Origin: Nocardia pseudobrasiliensis NBRC 108224
GTDB taxonomy: Bacteria > Actinomycetota > Actinomycetes > Mycobacteriales > Mycobacteriaceae
Length of the DNA stretch: 64,000 bases
Direction of reading: 5' to 3'
Assembly: GCF_001613105.1 (NCBI RefSeq)
Contig: NZ_BDBS01000029.1
Location: 124,001 to 188,000 of the forward strand
Shown here: one piece after another, positions 8,648-17,761 of the stretch
How positions within the stretch are numbered: position 1 is the first letter of the stretch
Layout of the letters: every line of letters starts with the position of its first letter
Translations under genes and position numbers: made by a program
Notes under the pieces: model-generated
What the model was told of the DNA's origin: nothing
Database searches by the model: none
Seen by the model: only the letters and a program-made list of their open reading frames with translations

Positions 8648-8992
8648 ATGTCCCACCGCAATGGTCCCTTTTCACCCGCGGTGCGCACCGTGGGTGAACC
8701 GCTGAATGTCGTCGCCGACCGACTGAACACCGTACGAGATCTCTTGCGCGGCAACAGCCCCGGCTTCACCCAGGAAACCACGACCGATGAACTCGTGGGT
8801 CGTACAGAGATCCTGGAGCAGCGATCGCGTTTGCTCGGTGATGCGGTAGCCGTCCTCGCCCAAGCACTCTCCGAAACCCTGCGCCACACGCGCGAGGCCG
8901 ACCTCCACAGGTCGGGCGGCCGCGCCTACACCGCATCCGACTCACGGCTACCCCGCACGGCTTTCCGTCGGAAGAGGAAGGCATATCCATGA
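8648..8992 (+). CDS. miniature DUF2267-derived helical protein
   Basis: A 114-residue, mostly helical protein. Its N-terminus (MSHRNGPFSPAVRTVGEPLN, then VVADRLNT) matches the first 28 residues of the DUF2267 protein at 47429 (MSPQNDPLTPAVHTAHEWLK, then AVADRIGT). Its C-terminal RSRLLGDAVAVLAQALSE matches the DUF2267 protein's RLQLLGDTVAILARGLEE. The DUF2267 core between them is missing. The C-terminal about 20 residues are basic. First gene of a three-gene operon; its stop overlaps the next start (ATGA). Confidence 0.7.
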   Translation: MSHRNGPFSPAVRTVGEPLNVVADRLNTVRDLLRGNSPGFTQETTTDELVGRTEILEQRSRLLGDAVAVLAQALSETLRHTREADLHRSGGRAYTASDSRLPRTAFRRKRKAYP

Positions 8993-9324
8993 ACGTGGTC
9001 AGTACGTTGATAGCCGCATGCGCAGTCATGCCTGTGGCACTCGGGTGGCTGGCCACGGTGATGATGAAGAGGCGGCAGCGTCGTCACGCCCGTTCCGACG
9101 GCCGCGTGCCACCGAATCCCCACCCTCCGACCGCTACCGGGTTGTCGATGCACGATATCCGGGTGGCGTGGGCCGACCCGGCGCAATCATGGCCCGCAGT
9201 AGAACAGGAGAACGCTCTGTTGGCCGCGCGGCTGACCGGCCGGCTCTCCCCGATCGACTACCGCACCCGCATGCTCGAACTCGCCCGACGGTGCGAACCG
9301 CGTCCAGCGGCCAATGGTGAGTGA
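8989..9324 (+). CDS. membrane-anchored SHOCT-like small protein
   Basis: 111 residues. Residues 2-25 form one membrane helix (VVSTLIAACAVMPVALGWLA), followed by a basic stop-transfer (MMKRRQRRH) and a Pro-rich linker. The C-terminal LLAARLTGRLSPIDYRTRML resembles the short SHOCT helix pair often found at protein ends. ATGA overlap with the upstream gene and a 3' overlap with the CapA-like gene show translational coupling. Function unknown. Confidence 0.7.
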   Translation: MNVVSTLIAACAVMPVALGWLATVMMKRRQRRHARSDGRVPPNPHPPTATGLSMHDIRVAWADPAQSWPAVEQENALLAARLTGRLSPIDYRTRMLELARRCEPRPAANGE

Positions 9325-10433
9325 CACACCCACACCGGATGGCCCAGTCACCGTGCTGCTGGGCGGTGACGTGATGCTCGGCCGTGGCGTGGATCAGATT
9401 CTGCCGCATCCAGGGGACCCCATCCTGCGCGAGCCGTGGGCCCGGGACGCTCGCCACTATATGGAGGCCGCCGAGCGGGCCAACGGGCCGATTCCGCATC
9501 CGGTCGACGCGAGTTGGCCATGGGGACAAGCACTGACGGTCCTCGATCGGCTCGCACCGTCGGTCCGTCTGATCAACTTGGAGACCACGATCACCGCAGA
9601 CGGAGAATTCGCCCCGGACAAGGGAATTCACTATCGCATGCATCCGGGCAACCTCGCCGCGCTGGCCGCCTTCTCCCCCGACGTGTGCGCGCTGGCCAAC
9701 AACCACATACTCGATTTCGGCCACCCGGGGCTCCGCGACACCCTCGACGCGCTCGCCGAGACCGGCGTCGGTGCGGCCGGGGCTGGAAAGGACCTGGCTC
9801 ACGCCTCCGAGCCGGTGATCGTGGAAACCGAACACAGAACCAGGGTGATCGTCGCATCGGTTGCCGACCCCTCGAGCGGCGTTCGAGCGGCCTGGGCCGC
9901 CCGACCGGACGCGCCAGGGGTATGGCTAGTCGACGTGTCATCCGGCCGCCACGCTGCCGACCGGGTCACCGCAGGAGTGTTGGCACACAAGCGCGACAAC
10001 GACATCGCGATCGTGTCCGTGCATTGGGGACCGAACTGGGGATACGGGATCGCGCGCAGCGAAACACAATTCGCGCACCACCTCATCGACGCCGACGTCG
10101 ACATCGTGCACGGGCATTCCGCGCACCATCCCCGCCCGATCGAGATCTACCGCGGCAAGCCGATCCTGTATGGATGCGGCGATGTCATCAACGACTACGA
10201 AGGGATCGGCGGGCACGAGGGAGCTGAGACTGCTCTACCTGACCACGTTCGATTCCCCTGATCAGTTGTCCGCGCTGCGCCTGCTGCCACTACGAGTACG
10301 GCGGATGCGGCTGGAGCGCACGGTTCATGCCGACACCGAACAGCTGCGAACGACGCTGCAACACATCAGCGCACGATTCGGCACCCGAGTAACGCGCGAT
10401 GATGACGATCTCCTCGACATTCGCTGGGATTGA
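9314..10433 (+). pseudogene. CapA-like metallophosphatase-fold protein (Rv0574c-like), frameshifted near 10215
   Basis: The first frame (9314-10261) gives a CapA/PGA_cap N-terminal and core region: VLLGGDVMLGRGVD, INLETTIT, DVCALANNHILDFG, VSVHWGPNWGYG and HGHSAHHPRPIEIYRGKPI, the metal-binding motifs of calcineurin-like CapA proteins. After YGCGDVINDYEGIGGHEG the frame changes: the missing C-terminus (LRLLYLTTFDSP, LRLLPLRVRRMRLER, ISARFGTRV) is in the next frame to 10433. A one-base indel near 10210-10230 explains both. The sequence reads as broken, but all motifs survive, so an assembly error is possible. Third gene of the 8648 operon. M. tuberculosis Rv0574c is in the DosR regulon. Confidence 0.8.
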
Positions 10434-10512
10434 GCATTATTCGTCAGCCCCGGACCAACCCGGCCGGCGGGGCAACGGGCTGGGCTTTTGGTCGGTCGTC
10501 CGATCCTCCGCA

Positions 10513-11439
10513 TCACGGCTCGGCGGGGTGCACCACCATGACCGGGCAACGGGCATGCTGGACAAGAGAATTCGATGTCGAACCCAGCAACATGCCGAGA
10601 AATCCACCACGGCCGCGGCTCCCGACCACCACCAGTTGCGCCGATTCGGACCAATGCTGCAACGTGGCGGCCGGATCGGTCGGATACAGCCGCCGATCGA
10701 CGGTGACTTCGGGGTATTTCTCCTGCCACCCCGCCAAACGCTCGGCGAGGATCTCTCGCTCGAGCTCACCGATATCGGTGACCGGGCCGAGCTTGCCGAA
10801 GACCCCGACGAACCGTCCCACATCCAGGTCGCTCCACACGTGCACGGCGATCAGTTCGGCGCCGCGCTCGGACGCCTCTTCGAACGTCGCGCCGACCGCG
10901 GCCTCGCTCACCGGGCCACCGTCGATGCCCACAATCACCGGCCCCTGAGTGCGCACCCAGTGGCCGTCGTCCGAGTCGGGTCTGACGACCACGACGGCTC
11001 CCTGCCCGTGGCCGGCGACCGTCACCACGGTCGAGCCCAGATGCCCGACGAGCCCGTGCCCGCTTCGGTGGCCGAGTATCAGCCGATACGCGCGGGCACT
11101 GTGGCCTACCAGCAATCCGGCCGGGCCCGACTCCGACAACTCGGTCGACACCCGCAGACCCGGCCTCGCCTCACGGACCCGTCGTACGGCCCGCTGCACC
11201 ACCGCTGTCCCACGGGCAGACAGCGTCTCGAGCATCATCGGCACCCGCGGATCATGTTCGCCGTATCTGCGGTGCACGCCCTCCAGATCCAACCCATGCA
11301 CGATCCGCAACTCACGATCACGGCGCAGAGCCAGGTCGACAGCCCAATCCAGAGCTGTGTCCGCCGCCGGTCCGTCGACTCCGACCACCACCGGAGCCGA
11401 CGCCAGGTGATGGACATCGGTGTGCAGTTGCGCCATCAT
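10513..11439 (-). CDS. tandem universal stress protein
   Basis: A 308-residue protein with two USP domains. Domain 1 (about 10-150) begins PVVVGVDGPAADTALDWAVD; its ATP loop is degraded (LGHRSGHGLVGHLGSTVVTV). Domain 2 (about 160-305) begins PVIVGIDGGPVSEAAVGATF and has an intact G-2x-G-9x-G-S loop (GSRGRGGFLGMLLGSTSNSL) ending CPVMVVHP. This matches the M. tuberculosis Rv2005c/Rv2623 type, of which Rv2623 binds ATP and affects dormancy. Start at 11439 follows AAAGGG. Two DevR-like boxes lie 73-100 bp upstream. Confidence 0.92.
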   Translation of the reverse strand: MMAQLHTDVHHLASAPVVVGVDGPAADTALDWAVDLALRRDRELRIVHGLDLEGVHRRYGEHDPRVPMMLETLSARGTAVVQRAVRRVREARPGLRVSTELSESGPAGLLVGHSARAYRLILGHRSGHGLVGHLGSTVVTVAGHGQGAVVVVRPDSDDGHWVRTQGPVIVGIDGGPVSEAAVGATFEEASERGAELIAVHVWSDLDVGRFVGVFGKLGPVTDIGELEREILAERLAGWQEKYPEVTVDRRLYPTDPAATLQHWSESAQLVVVGSRGRGGFLGMLLGSTSNSLVQHARCPVMVVHPAEP

Positions 11440-11510
11440 GAACCCTTTCACGCCGCAGCACTCTTCGACGCCTCCCACCCACCGTAGAGAACCGGTGACC
11501 GACGGCAATG

Positions 11511-11539
11511 CTGGCGAAAGTCCCCCAGCCCGAGGTCCT
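11511..11539 (-). promoter_or_regulatory. tandem DevR-like boxes upstream of the tandem USP
   Basis: Reverse strand GGGACTTTCGCCAG (11511-11524) and AGGACCTCGGGCTG (11526-11539), one nucleotide apart. The first closely resembles the hspX-type box GGGACTTTCGGCCC. Paired boxes are usual in DevR promoters. Confidence 0.55.
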
Positions 11540-11761
11540 TTCGCCCATCCTTGTCGCGCCGCCGCCCCGGGGGACCTGACATCGGCTCGAAGTCTGCGGA
11601 AATCGACTCTCGAGTAGTTCTGGCACACCGTCCCCGGTCCGGAGTCTTCGGGTCCTTCGATCCTGTCGCCGGATTCCATTGCTGATTCCGCTGGGGCACA
11701 ACATCTCTCGGTGGCACGATGAATGGTGATCAGTATGTCTGACTCGATCGGAGGCTCGATC

Positions 11762-12253
11762 ATGACCATCGATGTGCAGCAACCTCGGCCGTACGACCTG
11801 GTCGGCGGTCAGGTCCAGATCGCCGGGACGGCCGGGGGCGCGTTCGAGGCGAACTTCAACTATCGGCTTCATGAAGGACATGACGAAGTCACCGGCTGCT
11901 TCATGGCGGGTGACGGCTCCGGTGGCCACGGTCAGTTTCAGGTCATCGTCGACGTGTCGAGCGCGGCGTTCATACTCGACCGAATCTTCGTCGAGGTATT
12001 CCACACATCGCCCAAGGATGGCTCCGAACTCGACAAGGTGGTCGTCCCGGTGATTCTCGGCCCGAAAATCGTGCCCGCCTACCGGGTCTATCTCGAGCAC
12101 ACCGTCGCCAGCGGCGAGACGCTGTGGAGCATCGCTACCCACTACTACGGATCCGGGAACCTCTACCACCGTCTCGTTGCGGCCAACCCCACCACGATCA
12201 CCAACCCGAACCTGATCCACCCGGGCGATGTCATCAAGGTACCCCAGGCATGA
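11762..12253 (+). CDS. Gmad2-LysM protein
   Basis: 163 residues. Residues about 5-105 (VQQPRPYDLVGGQVQIAG, then a beta sandwich) resemble the Gmad2 immunoglobulin-like domain. The C-terminal about 50 residues form a LysM motif: HTVASGETLWSIATHYYGSG, then LVAANPTTITNPNLIHPGDV, which binds glycan. No signal peptide is visible, so it may act inside the cell or leave by another route. Start ATG at 11762 has GGAGG 8 nt upstream; upstream starts lack one. Confidence 0.85.
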   Translation: MTIDVQQPRPYDLVGGQVQIAGTAGGAFEANFNYRLHEGHDEVTGCFMAGDGSGGHGQFQVIVDVSSAAFILDRIFVEVFHTSPKDGSELDKVVVPVILGPKIVPAYRVYLEHTVASGETLWSIATHYYGSGNLYHRLVAANPTTITNPNLIHPGDVIKVPQA

Positions 12254-12505
12254 TCACCGTTACCGGCGGCCGATCGGCGAACCGCTGCGTATCGAAGCAG
12301 CACCCAGCCTTCTGAGCGGGCCTGTACATCTATCCGTCGCCGGCGCATCGGCTGTGTCGACCGTCGAGATCGTCGGCGGTCAACAGAACGGGCGTGCGGG
12401 TTCTGCCCACGGCTATCGGCATCATCTCGATCTCGTCGAATACCCTGCTGATGGTCGACGGACGCTGGCCAGCGGGTGATCTCGGGCATGTCCTCACCAT
12501 GGTCG

Positions 12506-13567
12506 TCACGCGGCGCCGGACTCGCTCGACACCGCTGCCACCAGCTGTCGGTCGGCGCCGGTCAGGATGCGCTGATAGAGGTCAGCGTGGTCGCGGGCCA
12601 TGCGGTGCATGTCGAATCGTCGCTCCGCGGCGGTCCGACAAGCACGGCGATCGATGGCACCGACTCGGGCGATCGCCTCCAGCATGTCTTCGCTGTCGCG
12701 GCACAGGAATCCGGTCCGGCCATGGTCGACGATCTCCGGCGCCGCACCACTCGGGAACGCCAGAACCGGTGTGCCACAGGCCAACGCCTCGGCCATCACC
12801 AGACCGAACGGCTCGGGCCAATCGATCGGGTTGAGCAACGCATCCGCTGCCCGCAGCAGCCGCACCCGCTGCGGCAGCGGTAGTTCCTGCGGCTCCGGGT
12901 CGTCGGGCCCCAGCAGCGGACGTACGTGCTGTTCGTAGAATTGCCGCTCCTCATCTTCGCGGATCTTGCTGACCATCACCAGTTTCCGGCCCGCGGCCCG
13001 GGCGAACCCGATCGCCCGATGCGGGCCCTTGGCCGCACACATGCGCCCGATCCACATCAGGTATCCGCCGCCGCCCGGTCCGTAGCGGTAGGTGTCGAGA
13101 TCGATGCCGTGGTGGATGACCGCGGTGATGGGTATCGGTGCGGCGAACCGCTTCTGCGCGTGCGAGATCGCCACCACCGAGACCCGGTCCGCGAAGTGAG
13201 CGATGTTGCGGGAATTCATCGCATCGAACGGGCCGTGACAGGTGCTCACCACCGGCGGGCCGTCCGGGCAGGGCCCGACCAGTGGGCCGAGCGCGGTGTG
13301 GTCGTGGATGATGTCGACATCGGCGAATGCCTCGTAGGCGGCCAGGACGTGCGCCGCCTCCGGTACCGCCACCCCGATCGGAGCGAACCCTTTCCCGTAG
13401 AGGTATTCACGCGGTACCGGGCAGGTCGAGTCGCCGACGGTGAACAACCGTACCTCGTGCCCGAGCGCGACCAATCCACGAGCGAGGTTGTCCACCACCG
13501 CCTCGGTGCCACCGTAGGCGGGCGGCGGGACCGGAACCCAAGGGGGTGCGATCAAGCCGATGCGCAT
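12506..13567 (-). CDS. glycosyltransferase family 4
   Basis: 353 residues with the GT-B layout: MRIGLIAPPWVPVPPPAYGG opens the first Rossmann domain (AYGGTE near the nucleotide-sugar site), DIIHDHT and VSTCHGP follow, and the second domain starts YLMWIGRMCAAKGP. The E-x7-E motif is present in EPFGLVMAEALA. Retaining transferase, acceptor unknown. GT4 proteins of this AYGGTE type are often found near stress loci in actinobacteria. It is a single gene; the 252-bp gap downstream (12254-12505) holds no recognisable gene. Confidence 0.88.
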   Translation of the reverse strand: MRIGLIAPPWVPVPPPAYGGTEAVVDNLARGLVALGHEVRLFTVGDSTCPVPREYLYGKGFAPIGVAVPEAAHVLAAYEAFADVDIIHDHTALGPLVGPCPDGPPVVSTCHGPFDAMNSRNIAHFADRVSVVAISHAQKRFAAPIPITAVIHHGIDLDTYRYGPGGGGYLMWIGRMCAAKGPHRAIGFARAAGRKLVMVSKIREDEERQFYEQHVRPLLGPDDPEPQELPLPQRVRLLRAADALLNPIDWPEPFGLVMAEALACGTPVLAFPSGAAPEIVDHGRTGFLCRDSEDMLEAIARVGAIDRRACRTAAERRFDMHRMARDHADLYQRILTGADRQLVAAVSSESGAA

Positions 13568-13689
13568 GCCATCTCCTTCGATACATCGGCCCGCACGCTT
13601 CCCGCTTCACGCGCGCACCGAACCAGCACGAAATCACCCCACCTCGGCTGGCACAGAACAGGATTCGCGATTCCTACGTCGTTGTCGCC

Positions 13690-13711
13690 GCCGGACAGCA
13701 ACGTCCGGGAG
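13690..13711. repeat. CCGGAC...GTCCGG inverted repeat
   Basis: CCGGAC-AGCAAC-GTCCGG lies about 125 bp upstream of the glycosyltransferase start. The spacer of six differs from the four of DevR-like boxes, so it may be another operator or a small hairpin. Confidence 0.35.
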
Positions 13712-13911
13712 AATCAACCCGCACTGCCGGGAAACTCACGGGATTCCGAGCAAGGGGATACATAGCAGTCTCAGCACACCGCACCGGTGGCAGAACGCCA
13801 TAGAGGAGTTCGTCACAACGCTGGCCCGGCAAGACCTCACGGCCGTGCCGAAGGCCCTGGAAACATGGGCAGGAGTGGTGTGAAGCCGCCTGGCACATCG
13901 CCTTTATCGCG

Positions 13912-13976
13912 ATGACCATCGGTCACGATCGCGATAGTGCAGGAAACAGCGCGCCTCGGCCGAGGACATTGGTCCT
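13912..13976 (+). promoter_or_regulatory. two DevR-like boxes upstream of the PRT-esterase gene
   Basis: ATGACCATCGGTCA at 13912-13925 and the perfectly palindromic AGGAC-ATTG-GTCCT at 13963-13976. The proximal box would put transcription start near 14005-14012, which argues for the ATG at 14034 as the true start of the next gene. The rest of 13568-14033 holds no gene. Confidence 0.6.
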
Positions 13977-14033
13977 TCCCCTATAGGCACGATGCCTCTG
14001 ATCGACCTCAGAGTATCGGCGCAGGCTGATGTC

Positions 14034-16049
14034 ATGGAATCCGTTCCTGTCCTGCGTGATACGCCGCAGCCGATCTTCCGCGACCGGCGGGAGGCGGGCC
14101 GTGTTCTGGCCGGGCTGCTCGAGCACTACCGGGGCGACAAGGACGTCATCGTGCTGGGGCTTGCCCGGGGAGGCGTTCCGGTCGCCTGGGAAGTCGCCGC
14201 GGACCTCGATGCGCCGCTGGATGCGCTGGTCGTGCGCAAGCTGGGTGCCCCGGGCAATCCGGAATGCGCCATCGGCGCGATTGCACCCGACGGGCGGATC
14301 GTCGTCAACGACGACATGATCCGGGGCCTGCATCTGACCGCCGAACAGGTCCGATCCATCGCCCGCACCGAGGCCCAAGAGCTGTCCCGCCGGCAAAGTG
14401 CCTACACCTCCGGCCGCGCGCGCCTGACCGTCGCCGGAAAGACGGTCATTCTCGTCGACGACGGGTTGGCCACCGGCGCAACCATGTTCGCCGCCGTCGA
14501 GGCCATCCGCGCCGAGGAGCCGAAACGGATCGTCATCGCTGTTCCCGCCGCGCCCGAATCGACATGCCGAGAATTCGGCGCACTCGTCGACGAAATGGTG
14601 TGCGCCACGATGCCATCCCCGTTTCTGGCCGTCGGTGCCGCGTTCTGGAATTTCGCGCAAGTCACCGACGACGAGGTCCGACGGCTACTGGCCACCCCCA
14701 CCATCGGTGCGCGCCCCGCGGTACTCGATCCCGTCGCCGCGGTGCGAGAGGCCGCGATCGACGCCCCCTCGGGCGTCCCGCCCGAAGACGTCCTCGACGA
14801 CCTCATCGGCGACGCCCATTTCGTGCTCCTCGGGGAAAGCTCGCACGGCACCCACGAGTTCTACGCCGCACGTGCGGCTATCACCCGCTGGCTCATCGCC
14901 GAAAAGGGCTTCGATGCGGTTGCCGCGGAGGCGGATTGGCCTGATGCTTACCGCCTCGACCGCTTCGTGCGCGGGTTCGACCGCGACTCCTCACCAGGTC
15001 ACGTGCTGCTGGCATTCGAACGATTCCCTGCCTGGATGTGGCGCAACACGGTGGTCCGCGACTTCGTCGGCTGGCTGCGTTTACACAATGACGTCCAACG
15101 CCGCATCGGCGGCAAGCTGGCCGGGTTCTACGGGCTCGACCTCTACAGCATGCACCGCTCGATGCAACAGGTGATCACCTACCTCGAGCAGGCCGATCCC
15201 GCGGCGGCCGAACGCGCGAGACGCCGCTACGCCAGCTTCGACCGCACCAGCGGCAACGACGGCCAGGCATACGGTTTCGCCGCCGCGTTCGGTGCCGGGG
15301 AATCCTGCGAGGCGCAGGTGGTGCGCCAGCTGGTCGACCTGCAACGCAACGCCGCCCAGCACATGCTGGCCTACGACGGTGAGGCGCAGTTCGATGCCTT
15401 GCGCAACGCCTGGACCGTCCGCGACGCCGAGGCCTACTATCGGGCCATGTTCGGCGACCGCGTCTCGTCGTGGAATCTGCGCGACGAGCACATGGCCGGC
15501 ACCCTCGACGCCCTGGCCAACCACTTCCGCCGCGACGGCAAACCGGCGCGCATCGTGGTGTGGGCACACAACTCTCACATCGGCGATGCTCGAGCCACCG
15601 AAATGGCCGCCGACGGCCAACTCTCACTCGGTCAACTGGTCCGCGAACGCCACGGAAACGACTGCCGCATCATCGGATTCAGTACCTGCCACGGCACCGT
15701 CACCGCCGCCACCCGCTGGGGCGGCGACGCCGAACGCAAGAAGGTCCGCAACGCCCTCCCGAGCAGCTACGAGGAACTACTGCACGACACCGGCCGCGAC
15801 TCCTTCCTGATCCGCACCGACACAGCCGGTCCGGCCACCGATGCGCTGCGCCAGCCCCGCCTGGAACGCGCCATCGGCGTCATCTACCAGCCAGGCACCG
15901 AACGCCAGAGCCACTACTTCCACTCCCGCCTCGCCGACCGCTACGACGCAATCATCCACATCGACCACACCAGCGCCCTGAAACCAGTGGCACCATCGAG
16001 CAGTTGGATGGCCGGAACCACGCCGGAGACCTACCCGACCGGGTTGTGA
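14034..16049 (+). CDS. phosphoribosyltransferase-erythromycin esterase fusion (Rv2030c-like)
   Basis: 671 residues from 14034. Residues about 10-215 are a type I phosphoribosyltransferase with LGLARGGVPVAWEVA, VVRKLGAPGNPE and the PRPP loop VILVDDGLATGATM. Residues about 235-670 are an erythromycin-esterase-like domain: LLGESSHGTHEFY (catalytic His region), EADWPDAYRLDRF, VVWAHNSHIGD and GFSTCHGTV. M. tuberculosis Rv2030c, beside hspX in the DosR regulon, has the same fusion and similar length (681). The reaction is unknown; the esterase fold suggests hydrolysis of an ester or a modified nucleotide product. An ATG at 13992 is in frame but lies only 15 bp after the DevR-like box. Confidence 0.9.
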   Translation: MESVPVLRDTPQPIFRDRREAGRVLAGLLEHYRGDKDVIVLGLARGGVPVAWEVAADLDAPLDALVVRKLGAPGNPECAIGAIAPDGRIVVNDDMIRGLHLTAEQVRSIARTEAQELSRRQSAYTSGRARLTVAGKTVILVDDGLATGATMFAAVEAIRAEEPKRIVIAVPAAPESTCREFGALVDEMVCATMPSPFLAVGAAFWNFAQVTDDEVRRLLATPTIGARPAVLDPVAAVREAAIDAPSGVPPEDVLDDLIGDAHFVLLGESSHGTHEFYAARAAITRWLIAEKGFDAVAAEADWPDAYRLDRFVRGFDRDSSPGHVLLAFERFPAWMWRNTVVRDFVGWLRLHNDVQRRIGGKLAGFYGLDLYSMHRSMQQVITYLEQADPAAAERARRRYASFDRTSGNDGQAYGFAAAFGAGESCEAQVVRQLVDLQRNAAQHMLAYDGEAQFDALRNAWTVRDAEAYYRAMFGDRVSSWNLRDEHMAGTLDALANHFRRDGKPARIVVWAHNSHIGDARATEMAADGQLSLGQLVRERHGNDCRIIGFSTCHGTVTAATRWGGDAERKKVRNALPSSYEELLHDTGRDSFLIRTDTAGPATDALRQPRLERAIGVIYQPGTERQSHYFHSRLADRYDAIIHIDHTSALKPVAPSSSWMAGTTPETYPTGL

Positions 16050-16238
16050 ACTCCGGCAACACTCACAAGCGCAATCGACGACCTGGTACCAACCCGTACT
16101 GTCGATGAATCTCTCCGGTAGCCGACGTCTATCGACCGCTGCGCAGAACAACGGGGTGTCAGAGGTAATACGTCCGGCCGGTTGGCTACCCCCGTAGCCA
16201 ACCGCCCCCGGCCCCGCCCACGAATGCGTGTCGGCTGA

Positions 16239-16597
16239 CTAGTCGGCAGGGTCGAGCCGTTGAACGTCTGCTGCCAGCACAGCGGCGGCACTGCCGGGAA
16301 TCACGGCCTCGGTGACGTGAACGTCCGGAAACTTCTCCCGCCACCCAGCCTCCGACAGCACCGCTTTTTCCTCCACGTCGCCGCCACTGCGCCGTCCGAC
16401 GGGTTCGATTCCCGGCGCCCACGCGTGGACAGCCCCAGGGGTACACCGAACGCCGCGGCCAACTCGAACCCGCAGCCGATGGCCGGTTCGCTGAGCTGTG
16501 TTCCGTCCACGCCCACCATTACCGGCCGCTGCGGCGGGATGGGCCAGTCGGCCGCACTCGTCTGATTCCGGTTGTCGCGGTTCGAGTGGCCGGACAC
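16239..16597 (-). pseudogene. universal stress protein remnant, frameshifted and truncated
   Basis: From a GTG at 16597 one frame gives the first half of a USP (PVMVGVDGTQLSEPAIGCGF then ELAAAFGVPL). The sequence then continues in another frame as VHAWAPG...KAVLSEAGWREKFPDVHV and IPGSAAAVLAADVQRLDPAD, ending in TAG at 16239, before the second beta-alpha unit and the whole ATP loop region. So there is a frame change near 16440 and loss of the C-terminal third. Probably dead. Confidence 0.75.
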
Positions 16598-16624
16598 TGT
16601 TCAACACTCATGACGTCGATGTCA

Positions 16625-17227
16625 CTACTTATCTTGTCCGAGCGGGCGACTGATCTGCCGCCACTCCCGCGCCCACGCGGAACTGCGGCACACATTCAGC
16701 ACCCGGCCGGTCGACCAGACGAACACCAGTGCGCAAGCCCAGATCCCGGCCAGCGACATGAACGCGAAGCTTATCCCGTGTACAGCGGCACTGCTCGAGG
16801 CTTCCGGCGCCGAGGTCGTCTGCCCGTCGTGGCCGAGCCACAGCTGAATCTGCCCGTCACGTGCGGCCGTACGCGGCACCTCGACGATCGCTACCCCGGA
16901 CCTGCCGTTTTCGTCCCACCGGACGGGCGCCTGATAGGTGTCCGCGGACGTGCCGGAGGTGTCCGCAGTCGAGACTTGCACCGGATCTGCTGTGACCGTC
17001 GCGGTGACAGCGGATTTCGCCGCGTTGTCGGAGGCGATGCGCGCCGCCTCGGAGGTGTAGGCAGAGGTTCCGAAGGCTCCCGCCATAGGCACGGCAATCA
17101 ACATCACGACGACCGCGAGACCACGGATCACACTCTCGAACCGGTCGGATCCACGCATCAGCGGGTTGTGGCGAAACGGCTGTCTGCGCCAGATACGTTT
17201 CGGCACTGGGGCAAATTCGGCCACCAC
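16625..17227 (-). CDS. Rv1733c-like membrane protein
   Basis: About 200 residues: a short cytoplasmic start with NPLMRGSDRFESVIRG (the NPL-RG-DR-E pattern seen in Rv1733c), a first membrane helix (LAVVVMLIAVPMAGAFGTSA), an extracytoplasmic domain of about 90 residues, and a second helix near the C-terminus (ISFAFMSLAGIWACALVFVW), then a basic tail. M. tuberculosis Rv1733c is a DosR-regulon antigen with this topology. Three consecutive GTG codons at 17230, 17227 and 17224 follow a near-perfect AAGGAGGTGATC; 17227 gives the best spacing. Function unknown. Confidence 0.8.
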   Translation of the reverse strand: MVAEFAPVPKRIWRRQPFRHNPLMRGSDRFESVIRGLAVVVMLIAVPMAGAFGTSAYTSEAARIASDNAAKSAVTATVTADPVQVSTADTSGTSADTYQAPVRWDENGRSGVAIVEVPRTAARDGQIQLWLGHDGQTTSAPEASSSAAVHGISFAFMSLAGIWACALVFVWSTGRVLNVCRSSAWAREWRQISRPLGQDK

Positions 17228-17761
17228 CACGATCACCTCCTTCTCCACGCCTGTGAGATCACACGAGGTGCACCACCTCTGCCGCCAGCCCGCCAGAGCC
17301 AGGGCCGAGCGTTATGCAGCAACGGTGTCCGCATCGTCTCCGTCTGCACGGCATGCGATGCTTTGACATCGCGTGTCCCCTATCAGGATTCATTCCTAAC
17401 GAGCATCTCGCGCCGTGGCCGATCGCGAGACGGGCAAAGGTCATCGGATCGCGGGCCGTCAGGCAGCGGTCTCATCTCGGCCGATCGGCAAGCCGGTCAG
17501 CTGACGCAAGATCCGGCTGCTCACCACCGCCACCTACGGGCGGGTGGTATTCACCCGGGAGGCACTGCCGGCGACTGCCTGATGCGAATCCCGATGAAGC
17601 CGACAGTCGTCCCCTCCCAGCCCCCTTTCGAGGTCTCGGAACAGCGCATCATCGTCGATGTCGTCTGGTCACGCGCCACCGGGCAACATTTCCACCGGTA
17701 GGCACGCTGGGGGACATAAGGCTCTAGGCACGAGATCGCCTCCAAACGACGCTGAATCCAT
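17228..17761. other. intergenic stretch
   Basis: It holds only a weak DevR-like right half (reverse CTCGGCCCT near 17300) upstream of the Rv1733c-like gene. No supported gene; the ORFs here lack ribosome binding sites and known domains. Confidence 0.35.

Noticed and set aside
11318..12220. Long reverse ORF across the LysM gene and the USP promoter
   Set aside because: Antisense to the clear Gmad2-LysM protein; the translation is Arg/Gly-rich without any domain and shows the third-position bias of a shadow frame.
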